Assembly: GCA_022478985.1 (NCBI GenBank)
Contig: JAKSZP010002694.1
Span: 124,001 to 188,000 of the forward strand
DNA: 64,000 nucleotides
Source of the DNA: Massospora cicadina
Lineage: Eukaryota > Entomophthoromycota > Entomophthoromycetes > Entomophthorales > Entomophthoraceae
Direction: 5' to 3'
Shown: one piece after another, positions 21,367 to 33,727 of the stretch
Position numbering within the stretch: position 1 is the first letter of the stretch
Layout: every line of letters starts with the position of its first letter
Notes under the pieces: model-generated
The model's input: the letters and a program-made list of their open reading frames with translations, nothing else
Database searches by the model: none
What the model was told of the DNA's origin: nothing
Translations under genes and position numbers: made by a program

Positions 21367-23264
21367 TTTTATTTGAGGTACGCCGACTAGGGGATGGACA
21401 TTATTGATATTCAATGAGCAAAAGAAACCAAACAAAAGAACGAACGGATCAAAAAACCAAAAATCAAAAAAACCAAAAAAAGCCTCCAACCAGGCGGGGA
21501 GCGGAATACTGCTAACCCACCAAGGCAGAGGGTGAGGGGGGTCAGGCAGCTCTTCTACAGACATATTCTGCAGGGCAGCATCATTGAATTTGTAGAAATG
21601 GACAAAGGCGGAGAGCCAGAGTGTGGGGGCATCAGCGTGGTGGGGTAGATGTGGACAAAAATTTGGTTACCTTCCTCAAGATCAGCTTGGTAGACAGCTT
21701 CAATATATTCCACTAAGTGGTGTTCAGCTTGAATGTGGACTTCAGGAAGTTGGGAAAAATTGGTGATAATTTGTCAGGTTTTTAGCAGATGGGTCAAAAA
21801 ATGCTAGTTGTGCAGCATTCATGATTGCATTAGTGGCTTCAATGGCCAATTTGGTGATTTCCTCCTGTGCTGCTTTGGGAAAATCAGGGGGAAATTTGAC
21901 TATGCTCAGCCCTTGATGGTATTGAGAAATGGATTGGGCCACCACTTTGCATAGGATTGGGCAACAGGGTGAGGCCTCCACTGCTCATGCAAGCTGGTGG
22001 TCACTTTGGTAGGGGATAGCATTAGGTTTAGGAGCAAATTGCTTAGGGGATGGGGATTTTTCAAAATCAGAATTGTAAAATTTAGCTCAAACACAATCAA
22101 GCAGGCTGAGAGGTTAACTGGATTCCTCATTGGTGATAACAATACCTGATTTGTCAATCTTGGCCAAAAAGTTCCATGAATTTTGAATCACAAGAATAGT
22201 GGATGGAGATTTTGGGTGGTAGGAGTCAAATGGGCTGCTTGGGTGCAAATGGTGGTCTAGGCCTGATTCTGATTGATGTGGGTGAAGTTGGATAGGATAA
22301 TGTGAGTAGGTTTGGTGAAGGCCAATTTTCCACTCTGGCCCATCAAACAAGAACATTGAGTGGGAGGAGCAACAAAACACCCCATTCAGAATCTGCTAAA
22401 TATAGCTCAGAGGCCACACTAGAGGAAGTGGCTTGGGGGCAGTTTTTTTAGAATGTTTGAGTCCAAAACAGAGAAAACAAATTTGGTGACCATTATCCAC
22501 CTGAGCCCAAAAGAAATGCTCAGGCACCACTATGATATGAGCATAGGAGGATTTGTTGGGCTATGGCAGGATGGTGTGGGATTATGGAGGCAGTGGCATG
22601 AGGTGCAGCAAGGTGCTCTGCTCCAGAAGGAATGTTGAAGATGAGGTTGGGCTATGTCCCATATGCCAGAAGCTCCACCATCAACTGATCATATAGTATC
22701 TGGGTGATAGGAGAGATGGGAGGGATGCAAAGAACACCACCAAAGTGGTGTATGAAGGAAGGTAAGTTCTGGTGGTAGAAATGGGAGTGTCTCTGTAAAC
22801 TAGGGGAGTAGAAGCTGATGCTGCAGCATCCTCCTCTATCTGAAAGCCAATATCAAAATAGCCCTTAAATGGGCAAAAATTGATAAAGCCAGCTGGTGCA
22901 AATGTAGCAGTGGCTACTTTGATAATTGCCTTGTCAGCATATGGGAACAAATGCACATAATCAAATCATAGGAAAAATTGGATATTGAAGGGAGGGTGAG
23001 AAGGGTGGATGCACACCAGTGGAGCGCTAAGTCCCATGAGGACAAAATGACCTAAAGAAGATGGCAGGCTATTTGACTCTATGAAAATGCATTTGCCCAC
23101 AGGGCTGAAAATGCTAAGTGGTGGAGCACTGCTACCCCACATTGGAGCAGCAGGTGATGGAATCACAGAAATTTTTTGGAAAATGGGTTTGTCCAGATGG
23201 TAGTGGAAAATAAATGCTTTTTCTTGTAAAATTTTCTCAAAGTGAGATCAAGAAGAAAGAAAAA
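21367..23264 (-). mobile_element. ORF1-only non-LTR retroelement, copy 2 (complete, 1898 bp)
   Basis: This minus-strand relative of the element at 7032-8920 has almost the same length. Its 5' end near 23264 aligns with that of copy 1 (CTTTCTT..., then ACCATCTG.CAAACC before the start). Its 3' end reads ATCCCCTAGTCGGCGTACC then TCAAATAAA, the type 1 tail. The flanking 15 bp duplication (one mismatch) indicates an older, complete insertion. No reverse transcriptase is present. Confidence 0.85.
21530..23166 (-). pseudogene. ORF1 protein of ORF1-only element, copy 2, multiply broken
   Basis: Pieces in order from the right: an APMWGSSAPPLSIFSPVGK start; LFPYADKAIIKVATATFAPAG and GYFDIGFQIEEDA (RRM-like region, ~22960-22800); a degraded knuckle near 22450 in which only part of the Cys/His set remains; DPSAKN near 21790; an LPEVHIQAEHHLVEYIEA helix near 21740; and a C-terminus that reads PPSPSALVG-stop in one frame near 21530. 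Each piece aligns with copy 1. Several frame changes and stops separate them. Confidence 0.7.
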
Positions 23265-23279
23265 ATGATATAAATTTCA

Positions 23280-25346
23280 GGGTAAATGATTTAAACTTCA
23301 TAAGCTTGCTAAAAAGATTGAGTATGTTGTTTTTTCACTAACATTAGGATTAAAAAATCACAATCTTTATACTAAAATGCAGACTTTTAACTTTCTATAA
23401 TACCTAAATTATAAATATTGTGTGGTAAAATCTATGTATAACTTTGCACCTTACTAAATTTAGTACTAACATTTTTAGCTTATAGAACCATTACATGTAG
23501 TTATGTTGTTTTATTCTGTTCTAAAGTCTTTTTAATAAAAAACTAAATATTTTTTCAAAGTTTCAGTATAAATTAATAAGTCTAGTCTTATCAATTATTT
23601 AGAAGTAAAAAAAGTGGGTTGACCTTGGGACAATTATATCACACCAAGTTTTTTAGTCTGTGCTGGGTTTAAACCCATGTAAATCAAAACCCAACCCAAA
23701 GTGGAGCAGAAACACCCTGCTATGCTACCACTTCTCTCTTATCAATTATTTAATTAGAGAAAGTAAGAATGCTTTTGAGTAGTTGTTTTTATAAAACCAT
23801 TAAACTTTTTAAAAGCCTAGTCAAAAGTGCTTAATGATCTCATATACATTTAACTGAACCAGATCTTGCAACTACACTGTTTTTAGCAGCTTAAAAATGT
23901 ATATACTTTAGTGAAAAATTATATCCCCTTATAATATATCAAAATTGATATATATAGTCAAAAAGATTATCTTATATATAAAGTTTAAATTTCTTATGCT
24001 ACAAAGGTGGTCTAAAAAGTTTTTAGCCTAAGTAATAAACATAACTCTATGAGAAAAGATTTTATTAAGGTATGTTGGTATGTCTGTAACAACAATACAT
24101 ATAAATTATGAGCCAATCTATATCATAGTTTTTTGCATAAAGCAATTTGAAGAAGAGTTATTGTGTTTTTTATATAATAAATAAAACTGAACACCATACA
24201 TTGAAAACTTTATGTTAAATTTTTTAATGTATATTTCATTCTAAGTTCATTAAAGCTTTCTGAGGGAAGTCATCTTATTTCTTGGAAATTTTTAAAATGG
24301 GCTGCCATGTTTAATTATGGCAGTACCAACCATAAAAATGATACACTTGAGACATACCTAAAGCATACATTAACATTACAAATCTTCAAATAGATATACA
24401 AAATAGTATTGGATGACCAATGGATTAAAGTCATGTAATTGCTGAGATTGTGTGCAATATAAGTAATGTGTAGTCTATGTTTTGCATAAAAATTGTATTA
24501 AAAGCTTTGCATAAGATGTTGTCACACATGCTCACAGTAGATTAAAAGTGCATTATTATAAAAGTATGTGAACAGTGTTTGGAGCATTTTTACATTTTTA
24601 AAGCTAATATTGTATATATATTTATTATCATATAATAATGTGTATCATCTTTACAGTTCTCTTAAATGCAGTTAAGGTTTAAATTTGGGCTTGAAGCTGT
24701 AAAACTAATGGAGTGATCATTGAAGATGAAAAAATGGGATAAAATAGACTACTTTATTGAGTTAAAAGGTTTTGATATTTATAGGCTGCATGGGGATATA
24801 CTGCCAAGGGGACCTCCATAGCCCCCTACAGGTAGGATTTTTCACAAACTTCCAGATCAACTGCCTGGTCAGTGCCCTCATTATTCTGCATCAACCTCAA
24901 TAATAAAATGTTGGGAGTTACACCTTTTGAGATTTGGGAAGTGAAGGTGCAATTCAAAAAAGCATTTCTATCAAATGTTGTGTGCATGATGCTTCATGAT
25001 TGAATTTCCCATCAGTGCCTTCAAGGACATGTTTTGATGGTAAGGGCTTAAGAGTCAACTTATTGAGGCTCAATTCAGGAGCGAAAATCTCAACTCATTT
25101 ATTATCTCAAATCCTAACAGTGCTACCTCAAGTTCCTATCAAAGGGGAGTATAGATCCATAGGAATCAGCCATGTACTCAGTTCACCACTGTCCCTTTAT
25201 TAGCATCAACAATAGAGTAATTAGATTTCAACTTATGAATGACCTTGTAGGGCCTAGACCAAAGAATGTTGTCAAGAAATTTATGGCTTGATGATAATCC
25301 ATATATCCAATGGATCAGAATTTTACAGTTGAGGTAAGCCTCAAGA
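23280..25346. other. AT-rich intergenic DNA, no gene recognised
   Basis: Apart from the SINE at 23608-23745 I see only AT-rich sequence. 24990-25340 probably holds the 3' end of an LTR element polyprotein, because it resembles the sequence preceding the LTR-like repeat at 34219. Confidence 0.4.
23608..23745 (-). mobile_element. SINE family 2 copy
   Basis: The minus strand reads AGTGGTAGCATAGCAGGGTG (A-box), TGGGTTTAAACCCAGC (B-box), CTAAAAAACTTGG and TTGTCCCAAGGTCAACCCAC, matching the copy at 9548 end to end. The tail is a variant of the type 1 tail. Confidence 0.7.
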
Positions 25347-25763
25347 TTTGGACAGTAGATTATGTCAAGACAAAGCAGTTTAATTGAGACAATAATGTTT
25401 TGGTAAATAGTGTAAATTCTGCTGGCGCCTCAATGATAAGGTAAAACCCCCTAAAATTGGAGTAAATAGAAATTAACCAAGCAAAAGGGTTGAAGGCTGA
25501 CCAAGGATATGAAGGATTAAAAGCTAGGTCAAAGAATGAGAGATGGAGGTTTTTAAAAGTATAACTAAGGGAAAAGTTAGCAGAAGTAGTCAGCAATTTT
25601 ATATATATAATAAAGTAGTGCCTGTTGAAAAAATAGCTTCATATTTATATATCATTATTATTTACAAGTATTGGCAATATTCATATCATTTGTCTGTTGC
25701 TCAGTGGTGTCACACCTGTGCAACCAGCTTAGCAGATCTAACCAATACTACCAAAAGTTAACA
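25347..25763 (+). repeat. LTR-like repeat, copy 1 (~0.42 kb)
   Basis: This segment aligns with 34219-34644: CCTCAATGATA, AACCAAGCAAAAGG, a GGAGGTTTTT block, CATATCATTTGTCTGTTGCTC, TGCAACCAGCTTAGCAGAT and the end CCAAAAGTTAACA. The better preserved right copy starts TGTGATG and ends AACA after a purine-rich AAGGGGAGCA, as an LTR after a polypurine tract would. Confidence 0.55.
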
Positions 25764-26134
25764 AATGTTGAGCTTATTTTGTTTAATTTTAGGTTGATGG
25801 TGATAAAGAGGACTAAGGAACCTAACTAAAAAATTGATAATGATAAACTGACATAATTTCAGGATTTCTCCTTTCCATGATTATGACAACTCTCTGAATG
25901 GCAAGTGATTAAAGATGGACAATCTCTTTGGTTAAGGCTCTTATTATCAAATTGGAGTTCTCAGGTATAGAGGTATCTAGTAGGGGCTAAATGATATTTG
26001 GTAGCTATTGAAATTGGCACTTGTAATCATACTTCAATGCACAGTTCATTATACACAATCAAACCAGATAAGTTTGAGGATAGCAATATGGATAAAAACA
26101 GAACCAAAACAAAAAAAACCTTAATCCTGAAATA

Positions 26135-26148
26135 GGGGTTTATTGATA
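26135..26148. repeat. Probable target-site duplication, left copy (LINE C)
   Basis: GGGGTTTATTGATA here resembles GGGTTTTATTGATA at 31372-31385 (one mismatch), directly after the LINE C tail. Confidence 0.65.
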
Positions 26149-26485
26149 TTGCCTTTTTTTCCTAATGATAACATTAGTCACTACAATTAAATTCAAACTG
26201 CAAAATTTGATAATCACACAGGAGAGATGGGCAATATTAACAAATCAAAATTAAATTGGGTGAAAGCTGTATCAGGCAATGGGCAAAATGGTGCGCTAAA
26301 GGGAAAGAAACGCCCTTAGGGGGACTGGAAACTAATAATACCAAGAAACCATAAACTCAGACACCATCTGGATTTGTGGAGCTTACCACTAAACAAAACC
26401 TGTACATGGAAATACAGTATGCACAACCCCTATCAAAGGTAGAGCATGGGCTCTGACTCTTCCTAGTGGTTGATTCTCCAGCTCT

Positions 26486-27360
26486 TTGGGAGAAAGCTGG
26501 CAAAGCACAGGCCTCCCTCTTCCTCCATGCAGTGTACATTACCTCCTATACTATTCAACAGGCCAAATTGATATAGGCTTCAAAACTGAGAAAGATGCAG
26601 ATGCTGCTGCAAAAGTCTGTGTCAAAATTGCCCTCCCTGAGGGCAAACAAATTGTGTGCACTTCATGCACCAGATGAAACAAAGCAAACACTTTGTTCAT
26701 CTCCTTTGACTCGCTCCCAACCAACTTTCCCCACAAATTATTCAAGGAAGAGCTCTGAGCCAGACTTACCTGCTATGGAGAGATCAAACAATTTGAACTA
26801 CAGCAGTTCCACCTGATGCTAAACTTGTGCACAGGTAAGGTAATAGCTATGATCAACCCACTCCACAAGGTGGCTAAGAACCTCACAAAAATTCTGCACA
26901 TAGTAGTGTTTTATCTCTCATATGGGGGCATGTCAAAAGTATTCCACATCACACTGGAAAGTGCACCGCCTATCTACAACCACTGTAGCGCATTGGGGCA
27001 CAAGGTGCATGCATACCCCATAAAGGAGGACATATTGCCCCAGACTTCTGCAATGACACCAAGGATGAGGATAGCAAAGACTTCACCAAAAAAATTGACA
27101 CCAACCACGCCTTTCTCTGGGGAGAGGATGGGCAATACATTCACATAGACCCAGTATCACCCAAAGTGTGCAAAATGGTACAGAAGGCCTGCAAGCAAGC
27201 AGCGGCCAAGGCTGCATCGCTTGTAGCCTCCTATATTAACCCCATCCAAATTCAGGAGGGCATAAAGGAAATTAATTAAGCCAACCAATAAGAGCAGAGT
27301 ACCCAAGATGAAAATTTTCTCAACAATTTGATTGAATCGCCACATGATATCAATCAAGCA
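26486..27360 (+). pseudogene. LINE C ORF1, frameshifted, degraded zinc knuckle
   Basis: GQIDIGFKTEKDADAAAKV (~26550-26610) is an RRM-like GxxDIGFxxxxDA block similar to that of the ORF1-only elements. TLESAPPIYNHCSALGHKVHA at about 26950-27017 matches the intact knuckle at 63559-63600, with two Cys positions replaced (Y). A second frame continues to about 27360. The endonuclease follows. Confidence 0.65.
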
Positions 27361-27649
27361 AATTTAGCTAAATAATTCAGCTCCACTATTGGCAAAAATG
27401 TGGGACCCACATCTACAAATTCAAACCCCGCAACTACAGAAAACAATCAGCACACTACACTGAACCACCATAAGCCATGAGAGGAAAAGACTGACTCGAA
27501 CCCCTATAATGGCAAGACCCAAGAAAAATTGGCACATGGTAAGGGATTGGATGATGACATAGATTGGACAGGCCCAATGACATGGAGCAAGCTTGTGAGA
27601 TGGTGCACTGGGTTTGGGCCAGATGGCCCTCCCAACCACTCCTGAGGCA

Positions 27650-28375
27650 CTATGGGTACCTCAGTAACAATAGGGACGTTAACCATTGCAGGAGCTAGGG
27701 CTCAATCATTCCAAGTCAAAAACCTGGACTTTCTGCAAAAACCACCTGTAGATATCTTGGCCATCCAGGAAACCCACTGCCTACAGTGAGAAGAGGGATC
27801 CTGGTCAGCCAGGGTCTCACCATCCCAATTGGTATGAACGTCCCACTGTGGGGTGGCCATCCACAATAACAATAAACTAAAATCACTAACTTTTCTTCAT
27901 ATCTGCATGGCTGCATCCTGGTAGCAACAATCACATGCCAAGAGGACACAATCTCAATAGCATGCATCTATGCACCGTGCACTGCAGCCAAGAGTAAACA
28001 ATTCCTTAAAACCATCCTAACACTCACCCACCCACCAGATACCATCACGCTTGGTGACTTCAACTGCTGGGCTAACCCTAACGTGGACCAATGGCCTAAC
28101 CCCAGGGGATACCCCTCAGAGCACATTGAATTCTGTGCAATGAAGGCATCCCTTGGCCTACCTGATACCCTCCCCCAGGTCACCACTTCTCCCCCACATA
28201 ACCAACCCAACATATGCAAGGGAACGCTAATCTCAATGTGCTGCGTCAACTTCATCCTTGCCCCAAAAAACCACTGCTTGAACATCTCCAACTTCTCAAC
28301 AAAAAAGATCAACTTCTCTGACCACCAACTTGTTTCAGTCCAGCTTTTACAACTCAAACTCCCACACAGGCATTG
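27650..28375 (+). pseudogene. LINE C APE-like endonuclease, frameshifted
   Basis: Blocks in order: PVDILAIQETHC at 27745-27780 (with the conserved metal-binding Glu), a GVAIHNNN block near 27850, TLGDFNCW at about 28047-28070 and NFSDHQLVSVQL at 28310-28345 (the SDH block). Stops after HCLQ and frame changes near 27790 and 27900 break the reading. The order and spacing match the endonuclease of LINE A, which shares little primary sequence with it. Confidence 0.8.
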
Positions 28376-28699
28376 ACCTGGAGGAAGCTATACCTGAAAA
28401 ATATATAATTACCCAAAATATTTACCTGGGCCAAATACAAGGCCATGAATCTAAAATTTGTAACTCCATTCATGTTGGACCCCATTGAATTCTGGGCAAA
28501 TTTCAAAGTCAAACTATTAATTAAAACTTGCCATCTAACCTCATGTAAGTATACTGCTGACACAGCCACAATCAGGTGAACCTTGGTGGAACTGGACCAC
28601 CTTGAGCTCAACACCCCAAAGTCTGGCTACAGCCCCAACTGGTAGTGTAAATGGGCAGAAATATCCACCCACCTAAACGCCCTCATCTTCAAACACCAT

Positions 28700-29720
28700 C
28701 ACAGAATCAAAGTTTTGAGAAAAGGTAAGTTCAAAAAGAAGGCAAAAACTGCTCAAATGTACTTCTTCCACCAATTTCAAGCCTGCGGCAACCAGCCTGC
28801 ATGCACACAGGTATGCAAAGATGATGGCACTGTGGCAATTGAACCAGCGGAGGTTAAGGCAGAAGTACACCGCTACTATACTGAACTATACCGTGACACC
28901 CCAACTGACCCCCAAAAAATAAAAATTTTTATACACACCACCAGAATACAAAGCACACTACTGGACTATAACCTCCTAAACCTATTAACACAGGAGGAGC
29001 TCTGGGACACAGGCTGCGGATCACCACATAGGAATGCTTAGCCTGATGGGATACCCTACAAATTTTACAAAAAATACTCTAAGCAAATTGCCCCTTTCCT
29101 TTTGGCATCAATGAACCATTGCATGCTGGAAACACGCCTCCTACCTGGTGGCAGGGATTTCTATGTCATAATACTATCTAAAAATGGCGACAAACTGGAA
29201 CTGGCCAACTGGTGCTCAATTGCACTCTCTAACACTGATACAAAACTACTAACAAAAATTTTAGCCACCAGATTAGGATCAATAATCTCTAAAGTCCTGT
29301 CGCCCAATCAGTTTGGGTTCATACTAGAGCGTTCAATCTGGAACAATATACACTCTGTTGCCAGCATATGACAGTCCAAAGCAACTGGACCCTGGTTTTC
29401 CTAGACAAGGAGAAGGCATATGATCGCATTAATTGTCTGTACCTGAAGGAATGTTTAAACGCCTTCAAACTCTCACCCAGATTCATAAACTGGGCGATGC
29501 TCCTTACAGAAATTGCATCCATGGCTGTATACAGCCCTGGCTTTCTAACCAACAAGATCACACCACACAGAGGGCTCAAACAAGGGGATCCCCTCAGCCC
29601 ACTGCTGTTTAACTTCAGCATTGATCTGCTCCTTTGTGTCATGGACTTACACCTCTTGGGCATAACTGCACAAGACCAACCAAAAATCAAAATTACTAGT
29701 CCTTGCGGATGACTGCATGA
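28700..29720 (+). pseudogene. LINE C reverse transcriptase, broken
   Basis: Recognisable blocks are PDGIPYKFYKK near 29045 (preceded by an in-frame stop), an NTDTKLLTKILATRLG segment near 29230-29280, LSPNQFGFILERSIWNN near 29300-29345, FLDKEKAYDR at 29398-29427, GLKQGDPLSPLLF at 29572-29610 and a catalytic LADD at 29702-29713. LADD lies in a different frame from GLKQGDP, so a frameshift falls near 29690. LADD in place of the usual YADD/FADD may be a mutation or a lineage trait. Confidence 0.85.
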
Positions 29721-29782
29721 AAGGTATTGCTAACAACAATGATGCCTGACAGCTGGAATGCACCCTGGATGAATATTACAAT

Positions 29783-30930
29783 GTGAGTAATGCGTCACTC
29801 AATAAAAAGAAGATGGAAATAATCCTCCTAGGCAATTACACTAACAACTGGGCCACAACTCTTAAACCCCACAGCCCCCCACAAAGGAACAACCCACTCA
29901 TCCTACCCTTCACATCACCTCCTTCAACCAACCCTGTCCGCCACCTTGGGATATGGCTGGAAACAGGGGGTATGCCAATGAAACAATTTAGAACAATCTA
30001 CTATAGAGGATGTCCAACCACGTCACCTCTATCAAGGGAAGATCCTCAGGACTAATGGTGTGAGTAACAATTGTTAACTCACTCATACTCTTGATGCTGT
30101 GGTTTCCCGCCCATGTAATCTCCTTCTCACCTACGTTCATATCCTCAGTCCATGAACTTGTCCAGGGATGACTGTGGCCTGAGTCCTGGCCACCTGTACG
30201 GGTGGAAACATCCTTTGGCCCACGCTCCAGCGGAGGCATGGGCCTAATAGACTTTGAGATCTAAGCCAACTGCATATTAGGCAACTGGATAGAGGAAGTC
30301 CTAGCCCCAGACCTCCCACAACAACATTAGTCTATAGCGGTGAGGGCCAACTTTGCACAGGAGATCAAACTATCCAACCCACACAACCCATTTAGCCTGC
30401 TCACATACCTTGCAAACTGCTTTAATGCAGTGGGCCCACATGGAACCCCCTCACTTCAAACGCCTCCTCCACACCATTTAGCACATAGGGTGGACCGTCA
30501 CTCTCACAGGCACTAGTTGGGGAAGGGGAAGACCCAGATCTCACTTCACACTAAGAAAACCAGATGACCAACCCAGAGAGACACACATGACGTGGCCTCA
30601 GTCATTTCAAGAATTGACTACCTGGATGCTTTAGACATCCCATATGATCTCACAACACAGAAGACAATATAGAGTACAACACATCATTTGCTCCTCCAAC
30701 TAAGTGTAAGAGCTAAAACATGGCGTTGCATCATAAGAACCTACAGAACAGCAGATTGCTTTAACTCTCTTCATGCAGATTTGCGCAGTGTGTGGAGGGG
30801 ACTTAACCTGCACCACTGCCTTGAGGCATGCCCCCCCATCTAGAGCTATATGGCGGGAAGTTGCACATTTGTTAAAAACACACAACAACCATGAGCTACA
30901 ATCTCCAGAAGCCTCCTTGCACTCCATCTT
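29783..30930 (+). pseudogene. LINE C ORF2 C-terminal region
   Basis: VRHLGIWLE at about 29937-29963 is a thumb-region motif typical of LINE ORF2. Near 30778-30870 a frame reads QICAVCGGDLTC followed by LRH and an AIW aromatic pattern, resembling a zf-RVT motif. Stops and shifts interrupt it. The rest to 31330 is too degraded to assign. Confidence 0.55.
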
Positions 30931-31385
30931 GAATCCTCAATAACAGCCACACTCCACTCCCTGATAGTCACCATTGCAATGTGGACAATCCACACCATAG
31001 CACTGGATGCTTTCAAAGGAACCATATCCACCATCCGTGGGACAATCAGCAGTATTCCACATACACCTACTGGAACACTTCCAAGCCTGGCTATATGAAC
31101 ACACAAGGCCAAAGCAACAACAACTCATTGAATCATGGTTCCCAGTCTGGTTTCTGCATATGGACCCCTTCCTCCACACCTGCTCCATAATAGGGGAAAC
31201 TCCTTCAGAGTAACGCATCCAATCCCCCTATTCCTGGCGATACCAGCTGGCAACATGGGTAGCTCGTCTACTCTAGGGTGCCTAAACCTCGCTATATTTC
31301 ACCTCACCCCTATCCCATTACATATATTGGTATTGTCCGTCCCCTGGTTGGTTTGCCTTGGTTAAATAAAAGGGTTTTATTGATA

Positions 31386-31844
31386 ACAATCAATTAGTAG
31401 AATGTAGTATTAAATACTGCCATACCGCTAAGGCTCTCTTTACTTATTTTAAGAGTAGACTAACATTTACTTAGAAAAATAGACTCTTTTTCTAGATGGT
31501 AATCTCACTATGATATGCTTAATCTATCAGAGTTCTCATTGGTGCATTTTGTTGTTATTAAGCAGCACTTCAGAGTGGTAAATTAAAGGCATAATATTTA
31601 AATTAGGCTAAGAAAGTGAGTGAATAAGGCTTGGGGCATTTCCATGACAAGAATAGTACACCAATTGTAATTAAAATATGCTAGATGGTCATATATAAAT
31701 ATAGAGTCTTATTACCAATTATTTTATGCCAGTGCATGGCAAAGCACATGGTACAATTAAAATAATAAAATAAATGATATGACAACTTAGCCCATAGGCT
31801 TCAATGATCAATACTTAAAAATGGAAGTTGCATAAGCTTGAATA
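31386..31844. other. Short AT-rich spacer between two retroelements
   Basis: No coding signal or recognisable repeat was seen here. Confidence 0.4.
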
Positions 31845-33727
31845 CTCTCTTTCACTTTGACATCAAAATCAAACTAATTTGGTTCTAAAAATACAAAAAT
31901 TGCTGCTTGATTGATCCAAAATTACAAATGTCAATGCTTTTGACGCCTGTTGCCCCAGCTTGGGGTGGTGGTGCACCTCCATCTGGCATATTTCAGCCGC
32001 CACTGAAGCGCACCTGGGCTGGCTCTTCTAGCCCCCTAACGCTACCAGGCATTTTGTCCCCCCAGGACTTAGCCCACCACCTTGTAAGTTCCCAGGAGGT
32101 GCTCTGGAGCCCTTTGGTGCTCACATGGAACAATTTGCATTTCTGCCTCCATGTTAAATATGGGAATCTCTTACCACATGCAAGTGTGGACATCATTGAG
32201 ATGGCAACAGCGATGTTTAATCCCCCCACCAGCTTAATTGATTTCTACCCCTTTAAGGGGTATTTCAACCTCAGTTTTTGTTCTGAGGTGGATGCAATGG
32301 CAGCAGCTAAGCTGACGTTAATTTTTAAAAATATTCTCCTTTTTACCATTCACACCTGGCTCCTGGATGAGACCACCTTGGAGGTCCAGTTAACCAGGTT
32401 GACCTCCCACCTTTCCCCTGAAAGCCTCCACCATGAGCTCATGGAGGGTTTGGCCATTTACAGCACAGACCCTGCATTGCAATTCAAGGTTCCAAATGGA
32501 GCAGATCATTTTTCAGGTCTGTGCGCCTTTGCAACGATCTGCCCATTCCATTGTGACAACCACCTTGCATTTCCTCCTGCACTGTAATCAGATCTGCACC
32601 TGATCACCCTTTTTGGGTGTGTATCAAAAATGGCTGCACCATATACCCCTTTGCTTTATATTAGATCATTTGAAGCACAAGTGCTTCACAGCTTATCTAC
32701 GCCACTTCTGCTCCTCCTCCTTCTAGCATTAGACCAGCTGCTGCCTCACCCAAATTTTTTGAGTGGGGCTTGATCCTCCCACCTCCAACCTTAGCTAATT
32801 CTGGCGCTGCTTCCAAAGAAGCAGCCAATAATTTAAATATATTTAAAAATTCATAGGAAGTACAGAATCCTGAGCTGATGGCTGAGACAGTTTTAGTTGA
32901 GCTGCTGTGGTCATCTGTTTTCAGCCAATCAGGATCTGTTACTGCATCAACTCTGGTGGCTGGCCCAGCATTAGCCAATTTAAATCCATTCAAAGCGCTT
33001 GAATGGATTAGTGGTACAGATTGGCCTTATAATGTTAAGCCCAATCACCCTGGAGAAATTTTTTGTAAATCCTCCCATTTTGCATCCCTGCTGTTTTAGA
33101 TCTAAAAATGTTTTCCCTAATAATAAAAATACTAACAAAATGGCGGTAGAAGCAGCAGCTTCTTCAGCCACCACCCTCCTCCACCAACATCTTTATGGGG
33201 TGATGGAACCCCTTGTTGAGGGTATTCCCATCCCAAATTATCCCATAATTTTGATGAAAATGCAAAATACAAAATTGAGGAGCTCGCTTTTGGAGCAAGC
33301 CACACTTGCATTGATGGGGCAAAAACTTCTCTGTCTGACCCCAATTATACCCAAACCCAACGGCGCATCAAGTCATTTACTTGTGTGCCTGCTCTCATCA
33401 CTTTTGCTGATCATCAACTTGCTTAATACATTGAGGTGATAGACACCAACGGACTCATTAATGAAAAAACCCACACTTATACCTCCTTATGCCACATGTA
33501 ACTGATGCCACAACCCCTATGTTGTCCACCATGGTCCACCATATAAAGTGGGAGCCAGACAAAAGTTTCCCCAAAGCTTCCTAACCTTCTGATATGGATT
33601 CCTAGGCTGATAACTTAGGAGCTATATTAGGATTTTTTTATTTTCTAATAAACCCTTTATTTGTATCATTTGCAAATAAAGATGCATGGCAGCTCCCCCT
33701 TTTAGTAGGGCACCACTAGTACTAAAA
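31845..33727 (+). mobile_element. ORF1-only non-LTR retroelement, divergent copy 3 (~1.88 kb)
   Basis: It aligns with copies 1 and 2 from the 5' leader (CTCTCTTTCACTTTGACATC) through the whole ORF1, but ends in the type 2 tail (GGCACCACTAGTACTAAAAAAA) rather than type 1. Length is very close to 1.89 kb. The left end is approximate; I found no convincing target-site duplication. Confidence 0.7.
31928..33560 (+). pseudogene. ORF1 protein of ORF1-only element, divergent copy 3
   Basis: The first 220 codons are open: an APAWGGGAPPSGIFQPPLKR start, LSPQDLAHHL, then PFKGYFNLSFCSEVDAMAAA (the RRM-like block of copy 1), stopping near 32587. The reading continues in other frames, with NPFKALEWISGTDWP near 32985 and a C-terminal LMPHVTDATTPMLS near 33490, matching LSPHYADAPTPWLS of copy 1. 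The zinc-knuckle region near 32620-32700 is not readable. By eye it is far more diverged from copies 1 and 2 than they are from each other. Confidence 0.65.

Larger units (their letters stand above)
26149..31371 (+). mobile_element. LINE C: APE-type non-LTR retrotransposon, near full length (5.2 kb)
   Basis: It contains ORF1 remnants, an endonuclease, a reverse transcriptase, a C-terminal Cys/His segment and a type 1 tail (CCGTCCCCTGGTTGG then GGTTAAATAAA, ~31337-31371). A probable 14 bp duplication brackets it. Its 5' UTR aligns with that of the element starting near 62740 (TTTGATAATC..CACAG). It lies between the two LTR-like repeats, so it probably inserted into an older LTR element or its surroundings. 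Confidence 0.85.

Noticed and set aside
31800..31844. Target-site duplication for ORF1-only copy 3
   Set aside because: ATGGAAGTTGCAT and ATGAAAGACATCC are similar only at the start; mismatches are too many to accept.
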